A DNA stretch of 64,000 bases from Blasia pusilla (taxonomy: Eukaryota; Marchantiophyta; Marchantiopsida; Blasiales), in contig CM114274.1 in assembly GCA_050084515.1 (NCBI GenBank), positions 12,958,001-13,022,000 on the forward strand. The letters are read 5' to 3'. Both the position numbers and the translations under genes were made by a program. Below, piece after piece: positions 18,348 through 29,928 of this stretch; the first letter of the stretch is position 1, and each line of letters begins with the position of its first letter. Below the pieces are notes generated by a model, which saw only the letters and a program-made list of their open reading frames with translations, was not told the origin of the DNA and made no database searches.

Positions 18348-21300
18348 GGGCCCTAAACTAGACGCAACTTGCACGGAAATATCCCACCTTCATAATAGAT
18401 AATTTGAATTCATTCTTAACCTATAAGTATCAAAGCTTGATCCCTTAAGATATGTATTGTGGATACACTCCACCCTAGGACAAAAATAGAATAACATGAC
18501 AAGGTTATAATCATAATGAGATAGATTTCTAACATTTGTTTGTTCCCTTTGGTAAAGTTGGAGTGAGCATGATGTTTCTTCCATTTTTTGTTTCCCTAAT
18601 TGAGTCTAATATTCTTGTCCTTGCATAGTCCGCTTCGTTTCCGAATGGTTTTCTCTTCATCAATGTACATGAAGATTACGTGTTCAATCTTTCATGTATT
18701 ATAGGAATTTTTTAAAGATAAAGTGTTTTGAGATTCATCAAGCATTCATTAAGCAAGTATAAAGTCACTATACACTAAATATTCATGACATGCATGAAAT
18801 TTCTCTATTCCTCTCTCAAGACAACATGGATATTTTCATTAGAAACTTTCAATGGAATGTGAATCAACAAAATACACTTAGTGAACACTCAAGGAAGTAC
18901 AACATATACATGACTCACCAGAATAGGAAGCACATATTACCATTCATATTGTTATTTGCATAACGATTCTAGATATGCATCACCAAAGTTTGGACTGAGT
19001 TCAATCTACACATAGGGGATGGTGGGGTCCCTTCTAATTGAAGAATTTCTTTAGGTAAAAATTTCAAAAGTTTTAGAGGTAGTACGAAAACTACTTCTCA
19101 AACTATTCCTAGAGGGAGACCTCTTAACAAAAACCTAGCGTATGGAGATCATAAGGTTGCATAAACACTATGAGTAAATGCATCATATGTTCATATTGGA
19201 TTGAAAAAATTATGTATGGTTTGGACTCTACACGTTCGCCTTGTTTTTCTTGGTATATTTTATTGAATCGAAGTGAAATAGAATTTGTGCTCTAACATTT
19301 GTTTGGTGATGCATATCTAGAATCGTTATGCAAATAACAATATGAATGGTAATATGTGGATGGTTAGGCAAATGGTTACTACTCAATTCTAGGCGGCATA
19401 CTTTCTACCAAAGTCATATATGAACATTCTCAACTTTAGACTCTCACTTCAGCGGGATGGGCCGCATTGTTATTATATTCCACAAATTAACACAATGGTC
19501 TCCTTAGATCATGAGATGAAGGGGTTAGAATAATTCATTTGGATGAAAAAATGACATATGATTCTATTGATTAAAACCTAATTGACCTTGTTTTATATCA
19601 TTGTGTTCATATTAAATAAGGTTGAGTGTTGTATTTTCGAGAGAATATAAAAGTTAATACTGTCGGACGGAATAAGCCTTTCGAAATAAATGCGTGTGAC
19701 AGTAAATTTTCTTTCATGACTCAATGAACAAAAAGAAATAATATATATTTTATTATAAAATTTAAAACAATTATAAAAAATCAGGAAATTTTCCTTAAAG
19801 TGAAATAAGTTCAAATCCATCCACTCTGGACTGTTTCCACTAGTCCACGGATATAAATACATTTAAATGAATTCGCCTGTCTCAAAATGCATCTTAAAAC
19901 GCATGTCTTAAGATATTAAAATATATCATATATGATAGCTTTTCATTTTAAGATTCTCAGTAATAGACACCAATATTATACGTTGCGCAGTGACAGGCCA
20001 TAGCTTATTTTTGCCTTTTTCGCGCCACCTAGATGCCTTCCTAATAAATGATTTAATCTCATTTATGCCTAGAATTCTTTATTTTAATTTTTTCTCACAC
20101 TTATTCTCCAACTTTCTTCTTTTTTCCTTACTCCCACTAGGGTCTAAGAAGGGTATAAAGTAACCGTTACTTGAAATACAAAGAACCCCCTCCTTTTCAG
20201 GATTTTCTTTAAAGAGGTTCATGGAGAGAATCAAAATTTGTTCATTTCAACCAGGGAACTAACCCTGGTTATCTTGGTCATTGACCAACACTTGTGCTTT
20301 TGCAAAGGATTTCACTTGTGAAGTTGTAATCAACAAATCAACAGAAATAGAAATATTAAAATTATTGGATAAAAGAAAGGAATCGAAAATGTAGGAGTTA
20401 TTTGTGCTAACAAATCTATGGATTATCCAATCGAACTATGTAGTTCCTAAGAAATTGCTAAGACTATTGAGAGCGCATCAAACTGTATTTAACTTTCAAC
20501 AGTAATACACCAAATGTATTGAGTTATTTTAGCTTAACATTAGAGTATAGTTAGAACTTAGTAGCACCCTAAATAGAATAAATGCTTAACTAGTGACACA
20601 CTTATTATTTTAGAGTGAAATTCTTATGGGTGTTTCAAGAGGTAAGCCATGGAAGAATGTCGATTTAGAAGTTGGAATAGGCAATACAAGGGAGGGACGG
20701 AGAGTTGGACAACATCCCCTTATGTTTAAACCTCTTTGCGTAAGCCCTAGAGGAAGGAATCCTTATATGAAAATCTATGAGCCTTAAGAGGAATCAAACC
20801 CACAATAAAGTTGACTCCATGGAGGGTGGTTCCATGGCACCTTACTGTAAGAAAAAACTTGTGAAATCCATTTATTTCATGTAAAATGTAAGTCTAATAT
20901 CATGCATTATCCGTTAACCACGTATTAACTTAAACCTAACCAAGGGAGGTAACTTAAATCTAACCAAGGGAGGATGCATAGGCGAGAACCTGCATTTTCT
21001 TATATTTCAGGAAGGAATCATGTATTAGTTAAAAGCCATAAGATTGAGCTTTAGATTTGCAAGTCTTTCTTGTGGAAACTTCGAATTTTCTTTGGAGTAA
21101 AAACAAGCATAGTTTCGCTGATTTATTTAAAAATAAAGAAAACATTGTAACACGCCTCTCATGTGAAAATAAAGCAAAATACTATCATGTACTTGAATCC
21201 TCCTCAACCTTTTTAATATTAATCCAAACCTCAGAAATGAACCAACTATTTATTAACACGACACCTACCTCTCCAGAGCTATTTAAAACATGAGGAATGG

Positions 21301-24300
21301 CTAGCATTCACTGAAGATAATTCCTCCACTTAAAATCAGGGAGGACGCATCAAATCATGGAAAGAACGATTTTGTGCCCCGACTGATTATTTATTTTATC
21401 CTTTATAGCTTACAGTACGAACGATACGATTCCCGAATTCTCTTGAAGAAAGCGCACACATAAAAAGTTCATATCCCCAAAACCCAAAACGCTTTTCGCT
21501 TTAGTGAGAATTAAATAGAGCTTGTAGCAAAATATTCCAAACAATTACAAATTGATGAGTTTTGAAATTTGTGCGTTTTGCTAGAACTGAAAAGACTTTT
21601 CAAGCTCTTAAAAATGAAAAAGTGGTCATAAATTATTTTACTCATATTTAAATTTTTATGTGGATTGTGTATCCTTGAGAAAACTTGAACTTTTAAAATT
21701 CAGACACGTGATAAGGAGTGGGAAATTTGAAAAAATTTAAGAATAACTAATAAATAAATTTAGTATTGTGCCTTTTTAAGTATGCTGAATTTATGCAAAT
21801 TGAGACGAATTTTCAATATTTTCTCCTGGAATTGAAGAAAAATAAAAGTAGTATTTTATTATTATACTTTGAACAATAAAATCCTAATTTTCTTATTCAA
21901 AGTATACGTTCTCATACCCTAACGGTTGGTTAAGTGAAATACCACAATAAAGGATAATACAAGTGTTATTGGTTTATAGAGAAGTTCCATTTTTTGTGTA
22001 TTTATCTTGACACTTACATCCATTGTTTGGTATACGCAAGCACCATGTTCGTTTCCTCTTTCCCAATTGCCTCTTATGCCGCAAATATATCTCACCCCTC
22101 CCTTTGCCAAAGCACTTTCCTCTTGCAATGCTCATATATTTCAACTCAATTGTTATTAACTTTTCATTGGCCTCTTGAGATATCATTTTTTCCACCCCTT
22201 TTTTACCCACAAAAATTTCCTATTGCTTTCTACGTTTCGAATTATGCATCCCCATACCATTTTCCATTTTTTCCATCATTAACTCCTTTATTATTGCACC
22301 ATTTGCTCTTGCAATACCAATATGCTTTGGCTCGTATGTCCTTCTATCATTTTCATTTTGTAAAAATATCCATCTCTTTAAACTCTTCCATCATCACATT
22401 ATCTCCAAGGTTGCATATGAACAAAGTCCATGTCCCCCCACTTGCCTTGCCTTCGTATTCCACACTTTCTCATTTCTTCGTCCCCCCACCTCCATTCCCT
22501 CTCACCTTATTGCCCCACCCGTCCGGGCCGTCCCTGTCTTGCCTTCCACCATGGATTATAAGTGTGGGTCCCACTTCTTATAATGCATATCCATGGACAT
22601 GTCCAAAATTTTCCGTCCTTGTCCGTTTTTATGTAAACATAATTATCTACTTCTTGGATCTTGTCATGCACACACATATCGTTCTAAATATATATATGAA
22701 TTTTCCTCCCATGATTCATACAAAACCTTGATGCCTCTACCCCAAAAAATCATTTATGTTTTGACCTATCCATTTATTTAATGTCCAATATCATTGCATA
22801 TGGGTAATTCTCCTCTTTTCATTTTCAATCTATTACAACTCATACATAATTTTTATACCATTTTCATCTTGAAATACACAATGTCCACTTGTTATAATTT
22901 TTTCATCTATCACCTCTTTTGTAGCATAATAGAGAGTATCTTAGTGATGCTTTGGGGAAGGTCAAAAGTTAAGCACATTACGACAAGGATGATCTACCGA
23001 GGAGTATGATAACATCCAAGTATATATGATTGGCATACCCTAAGCGTGTGGCAACCCCACGCAAGGCACGCATCTACTTGCACGCCTTGCACGTGCCTAC
23101 CGCAGGCTTAGGGCGGGCCGGTGCAGTCTACATGCAGGCTAATTTTTTTGCGCCTCCCACAATCTGAGCTCCCATTCCCACGTCTCTAGCCCGCTCGTGC
23201 CATCGGGATACCAAAAAACCCAGGTGGGGGATCCGTTAGGCATGCTCATAACATGGACGAACCTGTACGTGGACATACGTTTTTCCTTAAAAAGGATGTC
23301 ATTTATGACAGAAATGTATGAGGCAAATAGTTCAAAATATGTGAAAACTAATATGTGGAAATAATAAGGTACTTTTGGATTCATCAAAATGAAGTTAGAA
23401 TTTTCCATTCTCTAAATATTAATGTTATCAAATCCTAGAAGTAAGCTCATCCTACATTTCATAAATTATGCGAGCATATCCAAAAATTCAATACTTTTTC
23501 AAGAGTGTTTTTTATGTTGCCTTTCATGGATTTCATCATTTTTAATTGAATGAGGATGTCCTTTTAATTTCATATTTTTTGTATGCTATATCCCAAATTT
23601 TTATCTTATCAAAATTTATGACTTAAATTTATCAAAAAATTACACCATTGTCACTAAAATGAATTTATGTAATTAAATATTTATTTAATTATATAAATTC
23701 ATGGTTGTGTCGAATATGCGAGCATCGAACTAATCTATACTATTAAGGAGTATTACCTCCCATGGCTACATCTCTATGGTTGACACATGGTATCAACCAT
23801 GCCATCTCTTTATGACATGTGTCTCTCAAAAAATTAATTTTATGACCTATCTAGTGTGGGAAAAAAATTGAAAATTACTAAAGATGGATTGTGCATAAGA
23901 CATATACTCATGGGCATCTTAATAGCTTTATACGTTTGATGATTTTACCCATATTTTATTTAATCATCATTTAAAATCCAATGGGCGTATGGAGGGAGGA
24001 TAAAACATACTAGACAGAAAATAAGATACCTTTGTATTTGAAATTTTAAGAAAAACATTTACACACTATAAAAATCATAAATTTTAACGTGGGTGAAAAT
24101 GGATAGATGGGCAGGAAAAATCCATAAGGAACCTATTCCATCGGGGCAAGATATATAAGAAAGGTGATAGATTGTCAAATCCTCCCAAATCCAAAAAAAA
24201 AAGTAAAAGAAAATTATTAAGCTCCTAAACCTTTTTGTGAGAAACTTGTTGTGCAATAGTTAGTACATTGGTTTAGGGGGTACTTTTGGGGTCAAAACTT

Positions 24301-25900
24301 GCCATTGCACATTTGCAAGTATCACATTTTTTGACATCCAAAATTCTCAAACTCCTCATATGTGTGTGTTTAGGACTTTGGAGATGACTCAGAGTCCAAA
24401 AGAAATACTAAGTCCGACAAGAGATAGATGAAGAAATGGATGGATTTTGTGGAAGGATTTGGTCAAACTAGAAATAAAAGATATTTGATGTAGGCACCAA
24501 AAAAGTTGCTTTGCTTGTGAAGCCAGCCAATTCATTTAGGAATTGCTTGATTCCACTTTGAAATTTTAACGATTCCCTAGCACCAAAAATAAGGCCTCTT
24601 TCTAGAAGTAATAAACTATCCTGCCCCTTTCCTAAAATACTTATTTAGCTAGATCGTTTAAATAAATTCTTATCGTATTTTGAAAATTTAGAAAAAATAC
24701 TAATGTTCTTTACGAAACTAACCAAGTCATTTTAAGAACTTCTTCTTCCAATATGAAAGTTTAGATGAATTTCCAAGCATTAAAATACACGTTTCTTTGT
24801 AGAACTAGCAAACTCATTTTCAGAATTTAGGTATCTAATTTGAGAGTTTAGAAAAAATTTTTAAAAAGCATGACAAGAAATAAAAACGTCCTTTGTTGAA
24901 GACCTCAGTTTATGCTTAAAATTTTCTTCATTTGGAGATAAAAGAGATTAATTTTTGGGGGGAGAGTGCCCCCCCTTCATTTTCTCCAAAAATTGAACGG
25001 GCCACTCTTTTACTACTTGGGTTTCTAACGAGTAAAAGGAGCGGAGACTAAAACGTCTTCTAGTCTTTTAGTCCTTTTTATTCTTCATCGCAACTTTCCT
25101 ATAATGACGGGAATGTTTTGTGTCTGTTTTTAGAACGCTGAATTAAGTAACCGCAAATAGTAGTGGAGTTGTGAGGAGCTAACAATAAATAAATCGTTGA
25201 CTTCAGGTTGTACGTCGGGTGCCCAAAAACTATTCAAACTTCAAACTGGCACCGAGGTTAGCAGCATTAACTCAACTGGAGTAGTAAGCCTCACCTCGAG
25301 TTGACTCCACTTGACTCATCTGTGGATGGCACTTGGGTTTACGTGGCGAAATGGGCGGAGTTATGGTAGGCCTCAATGGACGGTCTCACAAGGCCCGGTG
25401 ATTCCGAGAACGAAATCATAGTAAATAAAAGAAATATCAACCGAATACAAATTATTATATTTTCTTGGAAATTAATTCCATTAAAAATAATATTTACATG
25501 AAATTTTGAGGGGACACGTTCGACATGTGGTCATTAAACGTCTCTCGAAAATACTTTTGTCATAGTAATGGAAACTCATATTATGTTAAGTCATATTGAA
25601 ACATGACATTAGTAAATGCGGATCCGGATCTTTTCTAGTAATCCCAAAAACGTAAAAATGTTTTGTCTTCGTAGGTGTAACGATTTTGATGCAAACTTTC
25701 TCATAAAACTTCCCCTTTGGCACACGGATTTTAATTACCTCCCAAATTTATAATTAGCTCTCGAGGTTGTGAAATGGCATTTAAAACGAATTTCAAAAGA
25801 GTGACAACTGAAAAATGATCAGAGATTAGACTTTTTTAATAATAATATAGACTGGACTTGTTGAATGGCCGAGCCCAAGGGAAATGGGCAAATGTACACT
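18348..25900. other. Long AT-rich intergenic region
   Basis: No gene is supportable over 7.5 kb. Homopolymer tracts dominate. A 245-codon frame at 21,994-22,731 (+) is pyrimidine-rich and rich in Ser, Pro, Leu, Phe and His, and it resembles no family. A 24-bp tandem duplication is at about 20,930-20,980, a GC-rich island at about 23,040-23,230 has no recognised content, and the 57-bp inverted repeat is listed separately. Confidence 0.55.
18931..19358. repeat. Perfect 57-bp inverted repeat with 314-bp loop
   Basis: The arm at 18,931-18,987 (CACATATTACC ... GCATCACCAAA) is found as an exact reverse complement at 19,302-19,358. Homology stops sharply at both ends of the arms. The loop shows no coding potential. 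The arms could pair in a transcript, or this may be the footprint of an inverted duplication or foldback element. Confidence 0.85.
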
Positions 25901-26440
25901 GCGGTTAGTCCCCTCCTCCCCTCCTGAACGGGAGAGCCGCGGTAAATATATCGCGTCAATTAGGACTGCAGTTGGTCGACTCTGGATAGGGATTGGGTGG
26001 GCGTGAGCGTGGACGGACGGCATCAAAATGGATGGAGTTTTCTAGGGTTGGCACCCAAATCGGAACTGAGGTTGGCTGACTGTGGGCCGAGGTGGCCGAA
26101 TCAAACTCTGGATGGACTTTTCTAGGGTTGGGAGTTGGGACAGGATGGAGGGATGGATGGATGTCCAAAGGAATGGCAGCTGTTAATACTTATCCATCGA
26201 GATGACCAGATGCCGTCTGCCATAACCTACAGGGAATCCATTCCGTTACCCTTCCTGCTTTTTTGGGGTGATAATAAATGACTTGCGTCATGCGATTACT
26301 GCGGACCACGGATTTTTTGATTGAGCTATTATGGATCCTCTTACTCGCGCTTTTTCTTGTCATGTATTTCTTTTCCGACTCTTTCAAGCGAATGGATTGG
26401 AGGAAAAGGAGGAGACGGTGGCGGTATTTGGGGAATGGAG
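25901..26440. other. Transition region with short repeats
   Basis: Base composition becomes more balanced here. A motif GGATGGA(G/C)TTTTCTAGGGTTGG occurs near 26,030 and 26,110 with ACTGCAGTTGG/ACTGAGGTTGG partners, giving a diverged repeat of about 80 bp. No coding sequence is recognised. Confidence 0.4.
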
Positions 26441-26454
26441 GAGAGGGCGATTTC

Positions 26455-27430
26455 GTGGCACAATTGTGAAGAGACTCTAAGTTGGGAGGTAGTGGTGTCT
26501 GTGGACTGGAAAAGGAGGTGGTCTTCGAATAGGACGGTGTTTTTGGCACAGTAGACTCGATGTTCTGAGGTGGAGGTATTTGTCACTATCGCTGGTTTAT
26601 GAGGTGGTACCGGGGAATGAGGATAGGCCGGTTTAGAGGTACATAGACTCAAACTTGGGAGATGGTGGTACTTGTCACTTTTGTCTGGAGATAGTTGAAT
26701 AGGGGAATTGAGGATAGGCAGTAGGGCAGCTCTTGGGAACAATGAACTCGAAGATGGTGGTAGTTTTCACTATTTGTGATTTGGAGATAGTTGATTGAGC
26801 ATGGGAATGGAGCATTGACAGTAGTGCCGTTCATGCGTACAATCAACTCGAAGTTGAAAGATGGTGGTATTTGTAGTTGTAGATTTGGAGGAGGAGGCGG
26901 TGGCAGTAGTATCGGGGAATGAGGGGTCGGTTTCGCGGCACAGTAGACTTGAAGTTGGGAGATGGTAGTATTTGTGGTTGGGAGTAGTGGTATCCGAAAA
27001 TGGAGGACAGGGTGGTATCGAGGTACAGTAGACTCGGAGTTGAGAGATAGAACTAATTGTGGATTGGAGGAGGATATGGGTGGTTTCCGGGAATATAGGA
27101 ATATAAGGGGGGAGTTTCTAGGTGTAATAGGCTCGACGTTGGGAGATGGTGGTGTCTATGTTTGGGGGCATCCGGAAATGGAGGATAGGACGGTTTGAGG
27201 CATAATGCAAGGCGGCGGCTATCTATTGGTTTTCAGTGGCTTGGAGATTAGTGGTCTTCGGGAATATAAAAAAAATAGGAGGTTAGTGGTCTTGGGGAAT
27301 GTAGAATAGGGTGCTTTATGGGTACAATAGACTCTATTGAAGGTGTTGCGTGTGGAAATGCATGAGAGGCCGGTTTCGGTGTATTCGAAGTTGCGAGATG
27401 GTGGTATTTGTGGATCGGGTATATATGCAT
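26455..27430. repeat. Diverged minisatellite (~85-125-bp units)
   Basis: At least eight units share the order GTAGACTCGAAGTTGGGAGATGGTGGTATTTGT..., a GGAGTAGT/GGAGGAGG stretch, then a GGGAATG(A/G)GGAYAGG and GGTTT(C/A)GAGG segment. Units vary in length and are about 70-85 percent alike by eye. Open frames here follow the repeats and are not genes. Confidence 0.7.
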
Positions 27431-28800
27431 AAGCATGAGTAGAGTCCTCCAGGTTTAGAGGTTATACACGTTGAAAATACACCGGAGAGAATCATAGTCA
27501 GCAAGGAAAACCACCCGATAACATTTGAAAGACGAAGAGAATTTCTTGGTATGGGGGACTAGAAAAATCTGTCCGATCCTTGGTTTGGATGGCCATCCAA
27601 AGTTTGACTTACATCCACGAAGCAACACTGGATTTGGTGAGGAAGAGAAAGTCTTCACTTTGATTCATGTCCGCTTTGGTTTTGGTGAGATTAATTAGGA
27701 CATGTTCTCCCTTTCCTCTCCACTCGCAGATTTGGACCTTTTCTTTTCGATTCAACCAACCACACGTGATCTTGGATCAAATTCCCTTTCCTAAACAATC
27801 TAACCAAATATGATCGCACACATAATTGATCACTTGAGTAATCCATTTTTTAATTCTTTTAGTGCTTTTTTTTTTTTTTTACGTTCTCATTCTCTTCTTC
27901 GCATTGGATTGCGTCTACGGGTTTAGGTCGTTGACTCCGGGAATCTCTTTTTCCAACCACAAAACCATATTCCAAAATGAGGCCGAGAATACGAGAAGCG
28001 TACCCATACCTATATCCGAAACTGAAAGGGAATGAGAACCCGTTGCGACAAACCCAAATTTTGGGAGCAGATGTCGAAAACTGAAGAGGGAGAGGGAAGA
28101 AGACTACCAGTGAGAAATAAACCCGAATTTTGGGGGCAGATTTCCACAGGTGCCCAAAGAGGGAGTGGTATGGGCACACCTCTCTTCTCCGGAACCAAAG
28201 AGGGAGGAGGATGAAAACCACTGGCCCAAACCACCCGTAAAACAAACCCAGATTTTGTTTCACTGGTGGCTCGGGAAAGTGGGATGGATAAGGGTATGAA
28301 ACCAGTCCTCCGATCACCCAATGGCAGACCAGGGAGTTTCGGACCGCATTTCGAAAATGGTGACTAAGCGAGGGAGAAGTGTACACGAGGGAAAGAAACC
28401 AAGTGAGAGGGTGCAGTATTTTAATTTAAATATATAGGCAGGGCCGGGGACACACGCTTCGGCGACACGGGGAGAGATTTCGAAAAGAGGAGGGAGGGAA
28501 GGTGGCGTGAAAAGTGGGTACGGATAACCGAGTGGGGGGCGATGAGGGAGGAATAGTGTGCTACTCCTGTACATTTGCCAGAGAGTGGTGGTGGCAGTCT
28601 TCCAGGTATCCGGTGTGCGTGCACTTCACCCACTCCCAGTGGAAGAGGAGGCGGGAGTCGGGACTAGCAGCGAAGTCCGGGAGCCTGCTAGGCTGAGCTG
28701 TGTAGGAGGCGATCCGCAGCAACCGAGAAAACACGCTCGCGATGGATACATAGCACTGTCGACGCTTGTACAAGAGAGCCATTTCCCAGCGAAAAAACTC
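27431..28800. other. Non-coding region with ~95-bp diverged repeats
   Basis: Around 28,045-28,260 a unit containing AAACCC(A/G)(A/G)ATTTTGGG.GCAGAT and AAAGAGGGAG..GG repeats two to three times. The 175-codon frame at 28,386-27,859 (-) runs through these repeats and a poly-Lys end and has no recognisable domain. A poly-T tract is at 27,866-27,880. Nothing else is identifiable. Confidence 0.45.
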
Positions 28801-29928
28801 TCCGAAAAGAACACAGAATGAATGAAATGCTTTGTACGGTACGCGGGGGAGGGGGTTAAGGTTCACGAGAAAAAGACTAGAAATGATTGAGCCACGTACT
28901 GACCAAAGAGAAATCTCCGCTGTTGCTCGACACATGCACTAGTACATCATGATGATAGGTCTTCAACCCCTCGGCAGACGTATGATAATTTTATATATCG
29001 ACAATGCTAACACTACTTTCAGTTGATGATGATGATGATGATTGATTGATCTACCTATCATCTGATCTGAGTTTAAGCAACAGAAAAAATGGTGCCTAGC
29101 AGCCCCAGCTGGACAGAGAACATCACAGCTAGCTCTAGTCAAATCTCACGAACAAAGTACACAAGGTCTGATCCTGATCAGTCGTGATACTACAGCTGTT
29201 GTGGAATCCGGTACTACAAGCCATTACAATGTGATCAACCATCGCCCACTCCACTATGGATTCCTATTCCATATCATGGAGATGCACGAGATGTTGAGCA
29301 CAGCTGAATTCCTCCCAAAGCACATATCCACTGGAGGGAATTCGGGTCGCGCACTGGTTCCTCCACCACCAGCAGGAAGGAAGATGGGACCCTAAACCAC
29401 AGCCATGCCAAAGGAACACGAAAGCATCTTGCCCACCCTCGAGGCAGAGTTGTCGAGAGGTTTCACTACCGTTTCTACTGGGGTATATACATCGCAAACC
29501 TGCACGAGTGTACCTTCCCAAGTCCAGGCGCACAAAGTGGAAGCATCCTTCGCTGCTCTCGCTCTCGTGGACTCTGAACTAGCTCAGAATGCGGCTCGAA
29601 CACCCACACTCCGCCCAATTCGATTGGCGTGTGGAGGCCAAAACTAAACCATCAGATTCGGGGCTCGAGCTCTCACCCATTCATGTCTCTCCTCCCCGAC
29701 ATTCCTCGGTGGCGTCCATCCAACCCATCCTGCTAAACTAGAAAATAGTAAAGAGAGAAGGACAGGGAAAGGGGGAGAGATAGACAGAGAGAAGAGGCTC
29801 GATCAATGCTTTATTTTTCAGATTTTCACCCATGTTGATGCTGCTGAATCCCGCTCTTTGCAGGCAGGCATGTAGACGAAGCTATCCTCCATCGCCAGGC
29901 CGCCGGATCGTGGTCGTCCGGAACGGAT
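28801..29928 (-). other. Region downstream of the PP2C gene
   Basis: This probably includes the 3' untranslated region of the phosphatase gene. A (GAT)n tract is near 29,023-29,045. I looked here on the - strand for the cyclic-nucleotide-binding and kinase exons that follow PP2C in homologous plant proteins and found none. Short frames have no recognisable motif. Confidence 0.45.

Noticed and set aside
21994-22731. 245-codon open frame as a gene
   Set aside because: Pyrimidine-rich composition bias explains the open frame; there is no motif and no sensible codon use.
27859-28386. 175-codon frame on the - strand as a gene
   Set aside because: It crosses diverged tandem repeats and ends in a poly-Lys run from a homopolymer; no domain is visible.
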